NCBI RefSeq assembly: GCF_000240165.1
Contig: NC_017586.1
Location: 1,860,001-1,924,000 of the forward strand
Source: Streptantibioticus cattleyicolor NRRL 8057 = DSM 46488
Lineage (GTDB): Bacteria; Actinomycetota; Actinomycetes; Streptomycetales; Streptomycetaceae
Length of the DNA stretch: 64,000 nt
Direction of reading: 5' to 3'
The position numbers and the translations under genes were made by a program. The notes beneath the pieces were generated by a model that had not been told where the DNA came from, did not search any database, and saw nothing but the letters and a program-made list of their open reading frames with translations. Within the stretch, counting starts at the first letter, position 1. Every line of letters starts with the position of its first letter. Below, piece by piece: positions 1-9,211 of the stretch.

Positions 1-30
1 GGCCCGGTACCGCCCGGGAATCGGCTCGGC

Positions 31-996
31 ATGAGTCACGAGAGCACGCCGTCGGGCCCTTGCCACCTGGTCCACCTGGAGCGCACCCGACGCACCGTGA
101 TGAGCGCGCGTGAGCTGCGGGCGCACGGGATGACCGGGCGGGCGCTGGCCGAACGGACGCGGCCGGGCGGGCCGTGGCGGGAACTGCTGCCGCAGGTGTA
201 CCTGCTGCACGAGGGGCCGGCCTCGGGCGAGGAGTGGCTGCGCGCCGCGCTGCTGTACGCCGGGCGGCCCCCGCGCGGCCAGGAGGGCGGCGGGGAGGCG
301 ATGCTCACCGGGCCGGCCGCGCTGGCGCTGCACGGCTTCGCCTCGGTGCCGGAGCCGCCCGGGCTGGGCCGGATCGACGTGCTGGTGCCGCGCCGGCGGC
401 GGCTGCGGGACACCGGCCCGGTACGGCTGCGGCGGGCGCCGGTGCTGCCCCGGCCGGTGACGGTCGCCGGGCTGCCGTGCGCCCCGGTGCCGCGGGCGCT
501 GGCCGACGCGGTCGAGCAGGCCACCGACACCCGTACCGTCCGTACGCTGCTGGTGGAGTCGGTGCGCGACGGGCACTGCGAAGCGGCCCGCCTGGTAAGG
601 GAGTTGACGGTCGCCGGGCTGCTGGAGCGGCCCCATGTGACGGCCGCGGTGGCCGCGTTGCACGCCGAGGCCCGGTCGGCGGCCGAGGGGCTGCTGTACG
701 AGATGGTGAGCCGGTACGGGCTGCCGGACCCGGTGTGGAACGTGGAGCTGCGGCTGCCCGGCGGCCCCGCCGTGGCCGTGGTGGACGCCTACTGGCCGCA
801 GCAGGCGGTGGCGGTGGTGCTGGACGGGCGCGGGGTGCGCCACGACGAGCTGGAGCGGCTGGGGGTGACGGTGGTGACCGCGCCCGTCCGGCGGCTGCGC
901 GGGTCCGCCGCGTGGCAGGCGGCGGCGGTGCGTACCGCGCTGGTGGCCGCCGAGGACCGGGAGCCCCACGCCTACCTGGTGGTCCTCCCCCGCTGA
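31..996 (+). CDS. AbiEi-like/DUF559-like hypothetical protein
   Basis: The 321-residue protein has an N-terminal part (about residues 20-180) like the AbiEi-type winged-helix/antitoxin-fold proteins common in actinobacteria: a TARELRA-like helix, a 'LTGPAALALHGF' segment, then 'VLVPRRRRLRDTGPVRLRRAP'-like strands. The C-terminal half resembles a very-short-patch/DUF559 nuclease-like fold ('EGLLYEMVSRYGLPDP', then a hydrophobic strand), but I do not see a full catalytic set. Such genes are usually solitary in Streptomyces and have no assigned role. No toxin partner lies downstream, because aminopeptidase N follows after 83 bp. The ATG start is preceded by only 30 bases of window, so an upstream start cannot be excluded. 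Confidence 0.7.
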   Translation: MSHESTPSGPCHLVHLERTRRTVMSARELRAHGMTGRALAERTRPGGPWRELLPQVYLLHEGPASGEEWLRAALLYAGRPPRGQEGGGEAMLTGPAALALHGFASVPEPPGLGRIDVLVPRRRRLRDTGPVRLRRAPVLPRPVTVAGLPCAPVPRALADAVEQATDTRTVRTLLVESVRDGHCEAARLVRELTVAGLLERPHVTAAVAALHAEARSAAEGLLYEMVSRYGLPDPVWNVELRLPGGPAVAVVDAYWPQQAVAVVLDGRGVRHDELERLGVTVVTAPVRRLRGSAAWQAAAVRTALVAAEDREPHAYLVVLPR

Positions 997-1079
997 GACC
1001 GCCCACGGGGGCGCACCGCGTGGCAGGATGGCGTCATTCGTAACGAATGGCTGATCACTGCTGACGCGAAGGAGCTCAG

Positions 1080-3659
1080 GTGCCGGGAACGAACCTCACC
1101 CGCGAGGAGGCGCAGCGGCGGGCCCAGCTGCTCACCGTGGACTCCTACACCATCGACCTGGACATCAGCGACGCGGCGGATTCGGGCACGTTCCGGTCGG
1201 TGTCCGTGGTGCGGTTCGACTGCGCCGAGGAGGGCGCGGAGACCTTCATCGACCTGGTGGCCCCCACGGTGACCGAGGTGGTGCTCAACGGCACCGCGCT
1301 GGACCCGGCGGAGGTCTTCGCCGACTCGCGGATCACGCTGCCCGGGCTGCGCGCGGGGCGCAACGAGCTGACGGTGACGGCGGACTGCGCCTACACCAAC
1401 ACCGGTGAGGGGCTGCACCGGTTCACCGACCCGGTGGACGGCCAGACGTACCTGTACACCCAGTTCGAGGTGCCGGACGCGCGGCGGGTCTTCGCCGGCT
1501 TCGAACAGCCCGACCTGAAGGCCACCTTCGCCTTCACCGTCAAGGCCCCGGCCGGCTGGACGGTGATCTCCAACTCGCCCACCCCGGAGCCCACCGCGGA
1601 CGGCGTGTGGGCCTTCGAGCCGACGCCGCGCATCTCCACGTACATCACCGCGCTCATCGCCGGGCCGTACCACAGCGTGCACAGCAGCTGGGAGGGGAAG
1701 GACCGTACCGTCCCGCTGGGCATCTACTGCCGGCCGTCGCTGGCCGAACACCTCGACGCCGAGGCCATCTTCGAGGTGACCCGGCAGGGGTTCGACTGGT
1801 TCCAGGAGAAGTTCGACTTCCCCTACCCGTTCGCCAAGTACGACCAGCTCTTCGTGCCGGAGTTCAACGCCGGGGCGATGGAGAACGCGGGCGCGGTCAC
1901 CATCCGGGACCAGTACGTGTTCCGGTCGAAGGTGACGGACGCGGCGTACGAGACGCGGGCCGAGACGATCCTGCACGAGCTGGCCCACATGTGGTTCGGC
2001 GACCTGGTCACCATGGAGTGGTGGAACGACCTGTGGCTCAACGAGTCGTTCGCCACCTACACCTCGATCGCCTGCCAGGCGGCGGCGCCGGGCAGCCGCT
2101 GGCCGCACTCGTGGACCACGTTCGCCAACTCCATGAAGACCTGGGCGTACCGGCAGGACCAGCTGCCGTCCACCCACCCGATCATGGCGGACATCCGGGA
2201 CCTCGACGACGTCCTGGTCAACTTCGACGGCATCACCTACGCCAAGGGCGCCAGCGTCCTCAAGCAGCTGGTGGCCTACGTCGGCGAGGACGAGTTCTTC
2301 CGCGGCGTACAGGCGTACTTCAAGCGCCACGCGTGGGGCAACACCCGGCTGACCGATCTGCTCGGCGCCCTTGAGGAGACCTCCGGGCGGGATCTGAAGA
2401 CCTGGTCCAAGGCGTGGCTGGAGACCGCCGGCATCAACGTGCTGCGGCCCCGTATCGAGCTGGACGCGCACGGCACCATCGCCGCCTTCCACGTCGAGCA
2501 GGAGGCCCCGGCGCTGCCCGCGGGCGCCAAGGGCGAGCCCACGCTGCGCCCGCACCGGATCGCCATCGGCGCCTACGACATGCGGGACGGCAAGCTGGTG
2601 CGCACCGAGCGCGTAGAGCTGGACGTGGACGGCGCCCGCACCGAGGTCCCGCAGCTGGTGGGGCGCCCCCGCCCGGCGGTGGTGCTGCTCAACGACGACG
2701 ACCTGTCGTACGCCAAGGTGCGGCTGGACGCCGACTCGCTGGCCGTGGTCACCCGGCACATCGGTGACTTCGCCGAGTCGCTGCCGCGCGCGCTGAGCTG
2801 GGCGTCGGCGTGGGACATGACGCGCGACGGGGAGCTGGCCACCCGCGAGTACCTGGAGCTGGTGCTGGGCGGCATCGGCAAGGAGTCGGACATCGGCGTG
2901 GTGCAGTCGCTGCACCGGCAGGTCAAGCTGGCGCTGGACCTGTACGCCGACCCCGAGTGGCGGCCGGCCGGGCTGGCCCGGTGGACCGAGGCGGCCTGGG
3001 AGCACCTGCGGGCCGCCGAGCCGGGCGGGGACCACCAGCTCGCCTGGGCGCGGGCGTTCGCCGCCACCGCCCGTACCGACGAGCAGCTGGACGAGCTGGC
3101 CGGGCTGCTGGACGGTTCGCGCACGGTGCCGGGGCTGGTCGTCGACGACGAGCTGCGCTGGGCGCTGCTGGAGCGGCTGGCGGCCACCGGGCGGGCCGGG
3201 GAGAAGGAGATCGAGGCGGAGCTGGCCCGGGACGCCACGGCGGCCGGCCAGCGGCACGCGGCGACCGCGCGGGCGGCCCGGCCGACCCCGGAGGCCAAGG
3301 CGCAGGCGTGGGCCTCGGTGGTGGAGTCCGACACGCTGCCCAACGCCGTCCAGGAGGCGGTCATCGGCGGCTTCGTCCAGACCGACCAGCGGGAGCTGCT
3401 GGCGCCGTACACCGAGAAGTACTTCGCCGCGGTGAAGCAGGTCTGGGAGAGCCGCAGCCACGAGATGGCCCAGCAGGTGGCCATCGGGCTCTACCCGGCG
3501 GTGCAGGTGGCCCAGGAGACGCTGGAGGCCACCGACGCGTGGCTGGCGTCGGCCGAGCCCAACGCGGCGCTGCGCCGGCTGGTGACCGAGGCGCGGGCGG
3601 GCGTCGAGCGCGCCCTGCGGGCCCAGGCGGCCGACCGCGCGGCGGCGGCCCGCGGCTGA
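1080..3659 (+). CDS. pepN: Aminopeptidase N (M1 family metallopeptidase)
   Basis: This is a zinc aminopeptidase that removes N-terminal residues from peptides in the cytoplasm. At 859 residues it has the full family length. The exopeptidase motif GAMENAG is near residue 265. The zinc motif HELAH is at about 299-303, with the third ligand Glu 19 residues later in 'WLNESFATY'. An ERAP1-like helical C-terminal domain fills the last 300 residues. The GTG start is chosen because AAGGAG lies 5 bases upstream, and family members begin similarly (PGTNLTREEA). It is monocistronic and ends in a strong hairpin shared with the convergent small gene. Confidence 0.97.
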   Translation: MPGTNLTREEAQRRAQLLTVDSYTIDLDISDAADSGTFRSVSVVRFDCAEEGAETFIDLVAPTVTEVVLNGTALDPAEVFADSRITLPGLRAGRNELTVTADCAYTNTGEGLHRFTDPVDGQTYLYTQFEVPDARRVFAGFEQPDLKATFAFTVKAPAGWTVISNSPTPEPTADGVWAFEPTPRISTYITALIAGPYHSVHSSWEGKDRTVPLGIYCRPSLAEHLDAEAIFEVTRQGFDWFQEKFDFPYPFAKYDQLFVPEFNAGAMENAGAVTIRDQYVFRSKVTDAAYETRAETILHELAHMWFGDLVTMEWWNDLWLNESFATYTSIACQAAAPGSRWPHSWTTFANSMKTWAYRQDQLPSTHPIMADIRDLDDVLVNFDGITYAKGASVLKQLVAYVGEDEFFRGVQAYFKRHAWGNTRLTDLLGALEETSGRDLKTWSKAWLETAGINVLRPRIELDAHGTIAAFHVEQEAPALPAGAKGEPTLRPHRIAIGAYDMRDGKLVRTERVELDVDGARTEVPQLVGRPRPAVVLLNDDDLSYAKVRLDADSLAVVTRHIGDFAESLPRALSWASAWDMTRDGELATREYLELVLGGIGKESDIGVVQSLHRQVKLALDLYADPEWRPAGLARWTEAAWEHLRAAEPGGDHQLAWARAFAATARTDEQLDELAGLLDGSRTVPGLVVDDELRWALLERLAATGRAGEKEIEAELARDATAAGQRHAATARAARPTPEAKAQAWASVVESDTLPNAVQEAVIGGFVQTDQRELLAPYTEKYFAAVKQVWESRSHEMAQQVAIGLYPAVQVAQETLEATDAWLASAEPNAALRRLVTEARAGVERALRAQAADRAAAARG

Positions 3660-3667
3660 ACGCACGA

Positions 3668-3708
3668 CGGCCCGGCCACCGGAGGCGACGCCTCCGGCGG
3701 CCGGGCCG
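3668..3708. terminator. Bidirectional hairpin terminator between pepN and the convergent small gene
   Basis: Two GC-rich arms of about 19 bases (3668-3686 and 3690-3708) pair almost perfectly around a GAC loop. The hairpin begins 9 bases after the pepN stop and 13 bases before the stop of the minus-strand gene, so it can end transcription from both sides. There is no U-tract, as is usual in Streptomyces. Confidence 0.8.
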
Positions 3709-3720
3709 GGCAGTTCGGGG

Positions 3721-3948
3721 TCAGCCCTGCGGCTTCTTCTTGCGCGAGCGGTCCAGGGCCATCACCAGGCCGGCGATGATCACGAAGAGTACGAGGGGGC
3801 AGCCCACGTAGAGCCCGAGGGTCTCGCCGACGCTCAGACCCGGCCCCGGGTCCATGCCGTTGGTGGCGAAGGCGGGCGACGACAGCAGCATCATGAGCGT
3901 CGTACCGGCGGCGATCGAGCCGGCGCGCAGGGCATTCTTGTTGACCAC
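3721..3948 (-). CDS. Small membrane/secreted conserved hypothetical protein
   Basis: A 75-residue protein with a positively charged start and a hydrophobic stretch (about 10-28, ending in AFA, a plausible signal-peptidase site). A short polar linker follows, then a second hydrophobic segment (about 47-65) and a basic tail (DRSRKKK). This predicts either a one-TM protein with a cleaved signal peptide or a two-TM hairpin with the tail in the cytoplasm. I do not recognise a functional family. It is convergent with pepN and shares its terminator. Confidence 0.65.
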   Translation of the reverse strand: MVNKNALRAGSIAAGTTLMMLLSSPAFATNGMDPGPGLSVGETLGLYVGCPLVLFVIIAGLVMALDRSRKKKPQG

Positions 3949-4002
3949 GGTCCAAACGTAGCGAAGGGTGCGGCGCCCCGCGCGCCCGGGGTGGCTCTCG
4001 GG

Positions 4003-6117
4003 TCATCCGGCGCCGGCCACCCCCTGCCGCAGCAGCTCGGCGAGGGCGTGCACCCGGGCGTCACCGGCCAGCCGTTCCAGGGTGACCGGGCGGCCCCGGT
4101 GGTCGGCGACGGGCAGCCGCCAGTTGGGGTACTCGTCCCGGGTGCCGGGCAGGTTCTGCGGGCGCCGGTCGCCGACCGTGTCCGGCAGCCACACGCCGAT
4201 CAGCCGGGCCGGGGTGCGCAGCAGGAAGCGGTGGACGGCCCGGACGGCGCCCTCCTCGTCGTGGGCGCCCTCCGGCAGCAGGCCGAGCCGGCCGAGCAGC
4301 GCCAGCCATTCGGCGACCTCGGCGGTGTCCTGGCCCTGCTCGTCGGCGAGCGGACGGGTGAGCAGGCCGAGCCGGTGGCGCAGGGCCACGTGTTCGCCGG
4401 TGAGCCGGGCCGCGGTGCTGGGCAGGTCGTGGGTGGTGACGGTGGCCAGGCAGTCGGCGCGCCAGCGGTCCGGGGGCAGCGGGCGGCCGTCGCCGGTGTG
4501 GTCGCGTTCGAACCACAGCACCGAGGTGCCCAGGATTCCGTGGTCGGCCAGGCTCTCCCGCATCCCCGGCTCCACGGTGCCCAGGTCCTCGCCGATCACC
4601 ACGGCGCCGGCCCGGTGCGCCTCCAGCGCGAGGACGCCGAGCATGGCGCCGGCGTCGTAGCGCACGTAGGTTCCCTCGGTGGGCGGACGTCCCTCGGGCA
4701 CCCACCACAGCCGGGAGAGCCCCATGACGTGGTCGACGCGCAGGCCCCCGGCGTGCCGCAGCACCCCGCGCAGCAGATCGCGGTAGGGGGCGTAGCCGGT
4801 GGCGGCGAGGGCGTCCGGGCGCCACGGCGGCAGACTCCAGTCCTGGCCGCGGGGGTTGAACAGGTCCGGCGGGGCGCCGACGGACATCCCCCGGGCGAGG
4901 ACGTCGCCGAGCGCCCACGCGTCGGCCCCCGAGGGGTGCACCCCGACCGCCAGGTCGTGCACGATGCCCACGGACATGCCGGCCCGCGCGGCGGCGGCGG
5001 AGGCCGCGGCGAGCTGGGTGTCGGTCAGCCAGGCGAGCCAGCAGTGGAAGTCCACCCGGTCCAGGCGTTCGCCGCGGGCGCGGGCGGTCTGCGCGGAGCG
5101 CGGGTCGCGCAGCGCGGCGGGCCAGGTATGCCAGTCGGAGCCGTGGAGTTCGGCCAGCGCGCACCAGGTGGCGTGGTCGTCGAGGGCCTGGCCGGCCTCG
5201 GCGAGGAAGTCGCAGTAGGCGGCGCGGCGGCCGGGGGCGAGCGGCACCTCGCGGACGATCTCCAGGGCCGCGCTCTTCAGCCGCCACACCGCGTCCCGGT
5301 CGATGAGCGCCCCCTCGTCGAGCACCGCCGCGCGCAGTTCGGCGGCGCGGGCGAGCAGCCCGTCGACCCGCGCCCGGGCGGCCGGCTCCAGGTAGGCGTA
5401 CTCGGGGACCTCCTCCACCCGCAGGTAGACCGGGTCCGGGAAGCGGCGCGAGGAGGGCCGGTACGGGGAGGGGTCGGTGGGGTCGCCGGGGACGGCGGAG
5501 TGCAGCGGGTTGACGGTGAGGAAACCGGCGCCGAGCGCCCGTCCCGCCCACCCGGCCAGCTCCGCGAGGTCGCCGAGGTCGCCCATGCCCCAGGAGCGGG
5601 CCGACAGCAGCGAGTAGAGCTGCACCATCAGCCCGTAGGCGCGTCCGGCGGGGCCGGGCAGCCGGCCGGGGACGACGATCAGCGGGGCGGCGGCGGTACG
5701 CCCGTCCGGGGTGCGGGCGCGCAGCAGGTGGTGGCCGAGGGGGAGCGCGCCGTCGCCGGTGGCCGGACGCGCCGCGCCGGATCCGCCTTCGGGCACCACC
5801 GTCAGCTCGGTGCCCGGCGGCACCTCCAGGCGCAGCGGCGCACCGTCGCGTACCACCACGCACGGCGGCAGCAGCCGGGTGCGCGCCAACCGCTCGTGGC
5901 GGTCGAGCGCGTCGCGCACCGCGCCGGGGCCGGCGGCGTCCACACCGAGCGCGGCGAGCACGGCGACCACGGTGGCCTCGGGGACGTGCACGGTGCGGCC
6001 GGGCGCGGGCTGGTACGAGGTCTGGACCCCGTGCAGGGCGGCCAGCCGGGCGAGTGCGTCGGGCAGCGGGGCCCGGGTGCGGGGCGGTGCGGGGGCGGCC
6101 CCGTCGGCTCGGCCCAT
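4003..6117 (-). CDS. malQ: 4-alpha-glucanotransferase (amylomaltase, GH77)
   Basis: The enzyme transfers alpha-1,4-glucan segments between maltodextrins or to glucose (disproportionation) in cytosolic maltodextrin/glycogen metabolism. The 704 residues match the long actinobacterial form, with an N-terminal beta domain of about 130 residues. GH77 catalytic signatures are visible: RVDHVMG near residue 461 (nucleophile Asp), VIGEDLGT near 508 (acid/base Glu) and TTHDLPS near 562 (transition-state Asp). The ATG start overlaps the stop of the upstream small ORF as TGATG, which suggests translational coupling. Confidence 0.96.
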   Translation of the reverse strand: MGRADGAAPAPPRTRAPLPDALARLAALHGVQTSYQPAPGRTVHVPEATVVAVLAALGVDAAGPGAVRDALDRHERLARTRLLPPCVVVRDGAPLRLEVPPGTELTVVPEGGSGAARPATGDGALPLGHHLLRARTPDGRTAAAPLIVVPGRLPGPAGRAYGLMVQLYSLLSARSWGMGDLGDLAELAGWAGRALGAGFLTVNPLHSAVPGDPTDPSPYRPSSRRFPDPVYLRVEEVPEYAYLEPAARARVDGLLARAAELRAAVLDEGALIDRDAVWRLKSAALEIVREVPLAPGRRAAYCDFLAEAGQALDDHATWCALAELHGSDWHTWPAALRDPRSAQTARARGERLDRVDFHCWLAWLTDTQLAAASAAAARAGMSVGIVHDLAVGVHPSGADAWALGDVLARGMSVGAPPDLFNPRGQDWSLPPWRPDALAATGYAPYRDLLRGVLRHAGGLRVDHVMGLSRLWWVPEGRPPTEGTYVRYDAGAMLGVLALEAHRAGAVVIGEDLGTVEPGMRESLADHGILGTSVLWFERDHTGDGRPLPPDRWRADCLATVTTHDLPSTAARLTGEHVALRHRLGLLTRPLADEQGQDTAEVAEWLALLGRLGLLPEGAHDEEGAVRAVHRFLLRTPARLIGVWLPDTVGDRRPQNLPGTRDEYPNWRLPVADHRGRPVTLERLAGDARVHALAELLRQGVAGAG

Positions 6118-6440
6118 CAGATCTCCATCGGCCCCGGCACCGCGCCCACCGGGATCACCGCGGTGGGCTCGCTGGTCAGCGCCGGCTCCGCGGCCAGCGG
6201 CGGCTCGCTGGTCAGCGGTACGTCCTCGGCGAGCGGCGGCTCACTCGTCAACGGCGCCCCCACGGCGGCCCCGGCCGGCTCGGGCAGCCGGGCCGCCCAG
6301 GGTTTGGAAGGGGCCTCGTCGGCGTCCTCATGGCGTGCGGTGAGGGCGGACAGCAGCAACTCGACGGGGTGGGCCACGGGTGCCTCCGGCGGTCGGGACG
6401 GAACGGACACGTCAGCCCTACCCCGTGCGGGCCGGGCCAC
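6117..6440 (-). CDS. Small hypothetical protein coupled to malQ
   Basis: A 107-residue frame directly upstream of malQ, sharing one base with its start (TGATG). The first half contains 'HPVELLLSALTARHED'. The second half is a repeat of L/A-T-SEPPLA units (four copies of TSEP), so much of it is low complexity and probably disordered. I do not recognise a family. The coupling and codon use favour a real gene, while the repeats weaken that inference. The start could also be the GTG at VSVPSRPP, about 10 residues in. The 183-bp gap upstream, divergent from the DUF2079 gene, should hold the promoter. Confidence 0.5.
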   Translation of the reverse strand: MARPARGRADVSVPSRPPEAPVAHPVELLLSALTARHEDADEAPSKPWAARLPEPAGAAVGAPLTSEPPLAEDVPLTSEPPLAAEPALTSEPTAVIPVGAVPGPMEI

Positions 6441-6623
6441 GCCCGCGACCTTCCCAGGTCGTCACGGCGTGACCACGCCGGTGTGCCGGACCCCGTATCG
6501 AGGGGCTTTCCCGTTACTGGGTGTTCAGGTCCAGGCCAAGGCTATTCTTGCCCGGTTCCACCGGGTGACCGCCGTCGAGGGTGCCCGTGGCAGCAGATCC
6601 TTGGCGTCGGAGTGTGGTGATCC

Positions 6624-8045
6624 GTGGAAACCCCCGATCGGGAGGGGCGGTCCGAGCAGCAGCGGTCGAGGGCCGCGCGATGGGCTCCGGTCACGCTCGG
6701 TACGGTCTTCGGCGCGCCGTACGCGGTACTCGCCGTCGCCCGCTACCGGCGGATGGCCGACACCTCCTGGGACCTGGGGATATTCGATGAGGCGGTACGC
6801 CACTACGCCCACTTCCAGGCGCCGGTCGTCGACATCAAGGGACCCGGGTTCGACATCCTGGGCGACCACTTCAGCCCGGTGCTCGCCGTACTCGCCCCCG
6901 TCTACCGGCTCTTCCCCGGCGCCGTCACCCTGCTGATCGCGCAGGCGCTGCTCCTCGGCGTCTCCGCGGTGCCGCTCACCCGGGCGGCGATCACCCGCCT
7001 CGGCACCGGACGCGGCACGGCGCTCGGCATCGCCTACGGAACCGCGTGGGGGCTGCAACGCGCCGCCGACAACGGCTTCCACGAAATCGCCTTCGCCGTC
7101 CCGCTGTTGGCGATGACCACCACGTGCCTGCTGGACCGCCGCGGGCGGGCGGCGGCCTGCTGGTGCCTGCCGCTGGTCCTCGTCAAGGAGGACCTCGGGC
7201 TCACCGTGGCGGCCGTCGGCGCCCTGCTGGTGCTGCGCCGGGAACGGGTGCTCGGCTGCGCGCTGGTGCTCTTCGGCACCGCCGCCTTCGCGGTCACCGT
7301 CGGCGTGCTGATACCGGCGATGAACTCCGCCGGCCACTACGACTACTGGTCCAAGGTGGGCGGCGGCGGGACCGCCGGCTCCCTCCTGAAGCCGTTCCTC
7401 TCCGGCTGGGACGTGAAGTCCCAGACCCTCCTCGTCCTCTTCGGCACCGTCGGCCTGCTCGCGCTGCGCTCCCCGTTGTGCCTGCTGGCGCTGCCCACCC
7501 TCGGCTGGCGGTTCACCGCCACCGACACCGTCTACTGGGGCACCGACTGGCACTACAGCGCGGTGCTGATGCCGATCGTCTTCGCGGCGCTGGTGGACGC
7601 GGTGGTGGCCGCCGAGTCCTCCCCGCGCCGGTGGCTGCGCGGCTGGGCGCACAACGTCGTCCCCGCCGTGCTCGGCATCGCCCTCACCTTCACCCTCGCC
7701 GGCCGGCTCCCGCTCCAGGACCTGCTGCACACCGCGACGTACGACCCCGGCCCGCGCGCCCCCGCGGCCCGGCACGCCCTCGCCGAGATCCCCGACAACG
7801 CCACCGTCGAGACCAACATCGGCCTGATGTCCCACCTCACCTCACGCTGCGACGTCTTCTGGGTCGGCGACACCAAGGGCCTCACCCCGCGCTACATCGC
7901 CCTCGACCTCCTCAACGGCTGGTCGACACCGGTCACGGACCCCGTGGGGTACGCGCGGTCCCTCCACCCCGGGGCGACCTACGCCCTCCTCTCCAACGTC
8001 GACGGCTACGCCGTCCTCCGCCTGAACTCCCCGGCGAACCGTTGA
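6624..8045 (+). CDS. DUF2079 family polytopic membrane protein
   Basis: A 473-residue membrane protein with about 9-10 hydrophobic segments. The DUF2079 hallmarks are present: a short basic cytoplasmic start, TM1, then 'DTSWDLGIFDEAVRHYA' and 'GPGFDILGDHFSPVLAVLAP' in the first extracytoplasmic loop. These resemble the acidic loop of GT-C-fold glycosyltransferases, so a role in transferring sugars from polyprenyl carriers is possible but unproven. Start: GTG at 6624 in the divergent promoter region; other starts upstream are possible. It stands alone. Confidence 0.85.
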   Translation: METPDREGRSEQQRSRAARWAPVTLGTVFGAPYAVLAVARYRRMADTSWDLGIFDEAVRHYAHFQAPVVDIKGPGFDILGDHFSPVLAVLAPVYRLFPGAVTLLIAQALLLGVSAVPLTRAAITRLGTGRGTALGIAYGTAWGLQRAADNGFHEIAFAVPLLAMTTTCLLDRRGRAAACWCLPLVLVKEDLGLTVAAVGALLVLRRERVLGCALVLFGTAAFAVTVGVLIPAMNSAGHYDYWSKVGGGGTAGSLLKPFLSGWDVKSQTLLVLFGTVGLLALRSPLCLLALPTLGWRFTATDTVYWGTDWHYSAVLMPIVFAALVDAVVAAESSPRRWLRGWAHNVVPAVLGIALTFTLAGRLPLQDLLHTATYDPGPRAPAARHALAEIPDNATVETNIGLMSHLTSRCDVFWVGDTKGLTPRYIALDLLNGWSTPVTDPVGYARSLHPGATYALLSNVDGYAVLRLNSPANR

Positions 8046-8664
8046 CCCCCTGGGGTGCGCCCGTTTCTGCTTCGTCGTGGCTGACGTCACGGATGCTTCC
8101 CGCCCGCCCACCCGTGGCTGTACTCGTACAGTGCGGGATGCGCACTGTCTTCCTGGGTTTCCGGGGGCCCTCCGGGGTGACTCCTCGCTCCGCGTATCCG
8201 CCAAGGCTGCGCTCCGGCTGCTGGGTCGCTGCGGGGACACCCCTGCACGCCCCCGTTCTGTTGCGTTCCGCGCTGCGGCACGGAGGGGGTGAGAAAAAGA
8301 CCGGGGTGACCCCAACCTCCTATCTCACCCCCCACCCGCGAAGTGAGGCACCCGCACGACGGCACAAGGGGGTGTGCCGGGGGTGTCCCCGCAGCGACCC
8401 AATAGCCGGAGCGCAACCATGGCGGATACGGGGAGCGAGGAGTCACCCCCGGCGCGCCCCCGACCCCGCACCGGCAATAGGCGAAGCCACCCCGTGCCGA
8501 ACCAAACCAAAAACCCACCCCCACCCCCCACCGGACAGGGGCCGCCGGAGGCCACCCCGGCACCCTGAAACGGGCGAACCGGGCCACGGAGTAATGGCTG
8601 ACCGCAAGCGCGTAGCGGACCCGTTGGGCAGCGGTGGCAAAAGCGATCGCGGCGGCTCGCGGGG
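8046..8664. other. Gene-free interval carrying an inverted-repeat element
   Basis: About 620 bases between two plus-strand genes. I see no convincing gene. The middle (8174-8449) is a long inverted repeat annotated separately. Left of it is a small palindrome (TGTACTCGTACA near 8127). Right of it is a C- and A-rich tract with runs of CCCC and CCAAACCAAAA. The promoter for the downstream acetyltransferase should lie near its end. Confidence 0.6.
8174..8449. repeat. MITE-like long inverted repeat, about 276 bp
   Basis: The left arm (8174-8254) and the right arm (8368-8449, read on the minus strand) match over about 82 positions with only 7-8 differences. Both start GGGGTGACTCCTCGCTCC and share TGGGTCGCTGCGGGGACACC. 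The interior holds a nested hairpin (GGGGGTGAGA at 8285-8294 pairing with TCTCACCCCC at 8323-8332) around the small palindrome GGGGTGACCCC at 8303-8313. No open frame with protein-family signal is inside. The layout fits a non-autonomous miniature element or a large bidirectional hairpin. Confidence 0.75.
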
Positions 8665-9204
8665 GTGGTTAGCGTCAGCGGGGTGGCAGGGGAACGTGGT
8701 GAGGGAGACGTGCGGGTGCGGCCGGGCGGGGAGGGTGACGCCGGGGGGATCGCTCGGGTGCACCGGGAGTCGCGGGCCGGGACGATGCCGTATTTGCCGC
8801 CGCAGAGTCGGAGTCATGAGCAGGTGGTGCGGTGGGTGGAGGAGGTGGTGCTCGCCGGGTGCGAGGTGTGGGTGGCGGTGATGCCCGGCGAGGGGGAGGA
8901 AGAGGAGGTGGTGGGGTACGCGGCGGGTGCGGACGGGTGGTTGGAGCATCTGTATCTGCTGCCGCACGTCCGCCGTCGCGGCATCGGGACGCGGTTGCTG
9001 GAGCGGGCCCGCCGGTCCTGCCCGGCAGGGCTGTCGCTGCACGTGTTCGAGGCCAACACCGAGGCCCGCGCGTTCTACGAGCGTCACGGTTTCACCGTGG
9101 TCGCCACCGACGACGGCAGCGGCAACATGGAGCGGCTGCCCAGCCTCACCATGCGCTGGGCCCCGGCTCCGGCCCCGGCTCCGGCGCCGTCGACGGCGAG
9201 TTGA
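8665..9204 (+). CDS. GNAT family N-acetyltransferase
   Basis: An acetyl-CoA-dependent N-acetyltransferase of unknown substrate. The acetyl-CoA-binding motif A is clear: 'LEHLYLLPHVRRRGIGTRLLERA' around residues 92-114, with the R-x-x-G-I-G pyrophosphate loop. Motif B follows as 'VFEANTEARAFYERHGF'. The C-terminus ends in a PAPAPAPAP tail encoded by a CCGGCT/CCGGCC simple repeat. The true start is uncertain: the GNAT fold begins only at 'VRVRPGGEGDAGGIARVH', so a GTG near 8710 could be used instead. Confidence 0.85.
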   Translation: MVSVSGVAGERGEGDVRVRPGGEGDAGGIARVHRESRAGTMPYLPPQSRSHEQVVRWVEEVVLAGCEVWVAVMPGEGEEEEVVGYAAGADGWLEHLYLLPHVRRRGIGTRLLERARRSCPAGLSLHVFEANTEARAFYERHGFTVVATDDGSGNMERLPSLTMRWAPAPAPAPAPSTAS

Positions 9205-9211
9205 CGTACCG

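Noticed and set aside
972..3665. Very long open frame antisense to pepN
   Set aside because: Produced by the high-GC codon pattern of pepN; its translation is low-complexity (L, G, V, R rich) and has no start context.
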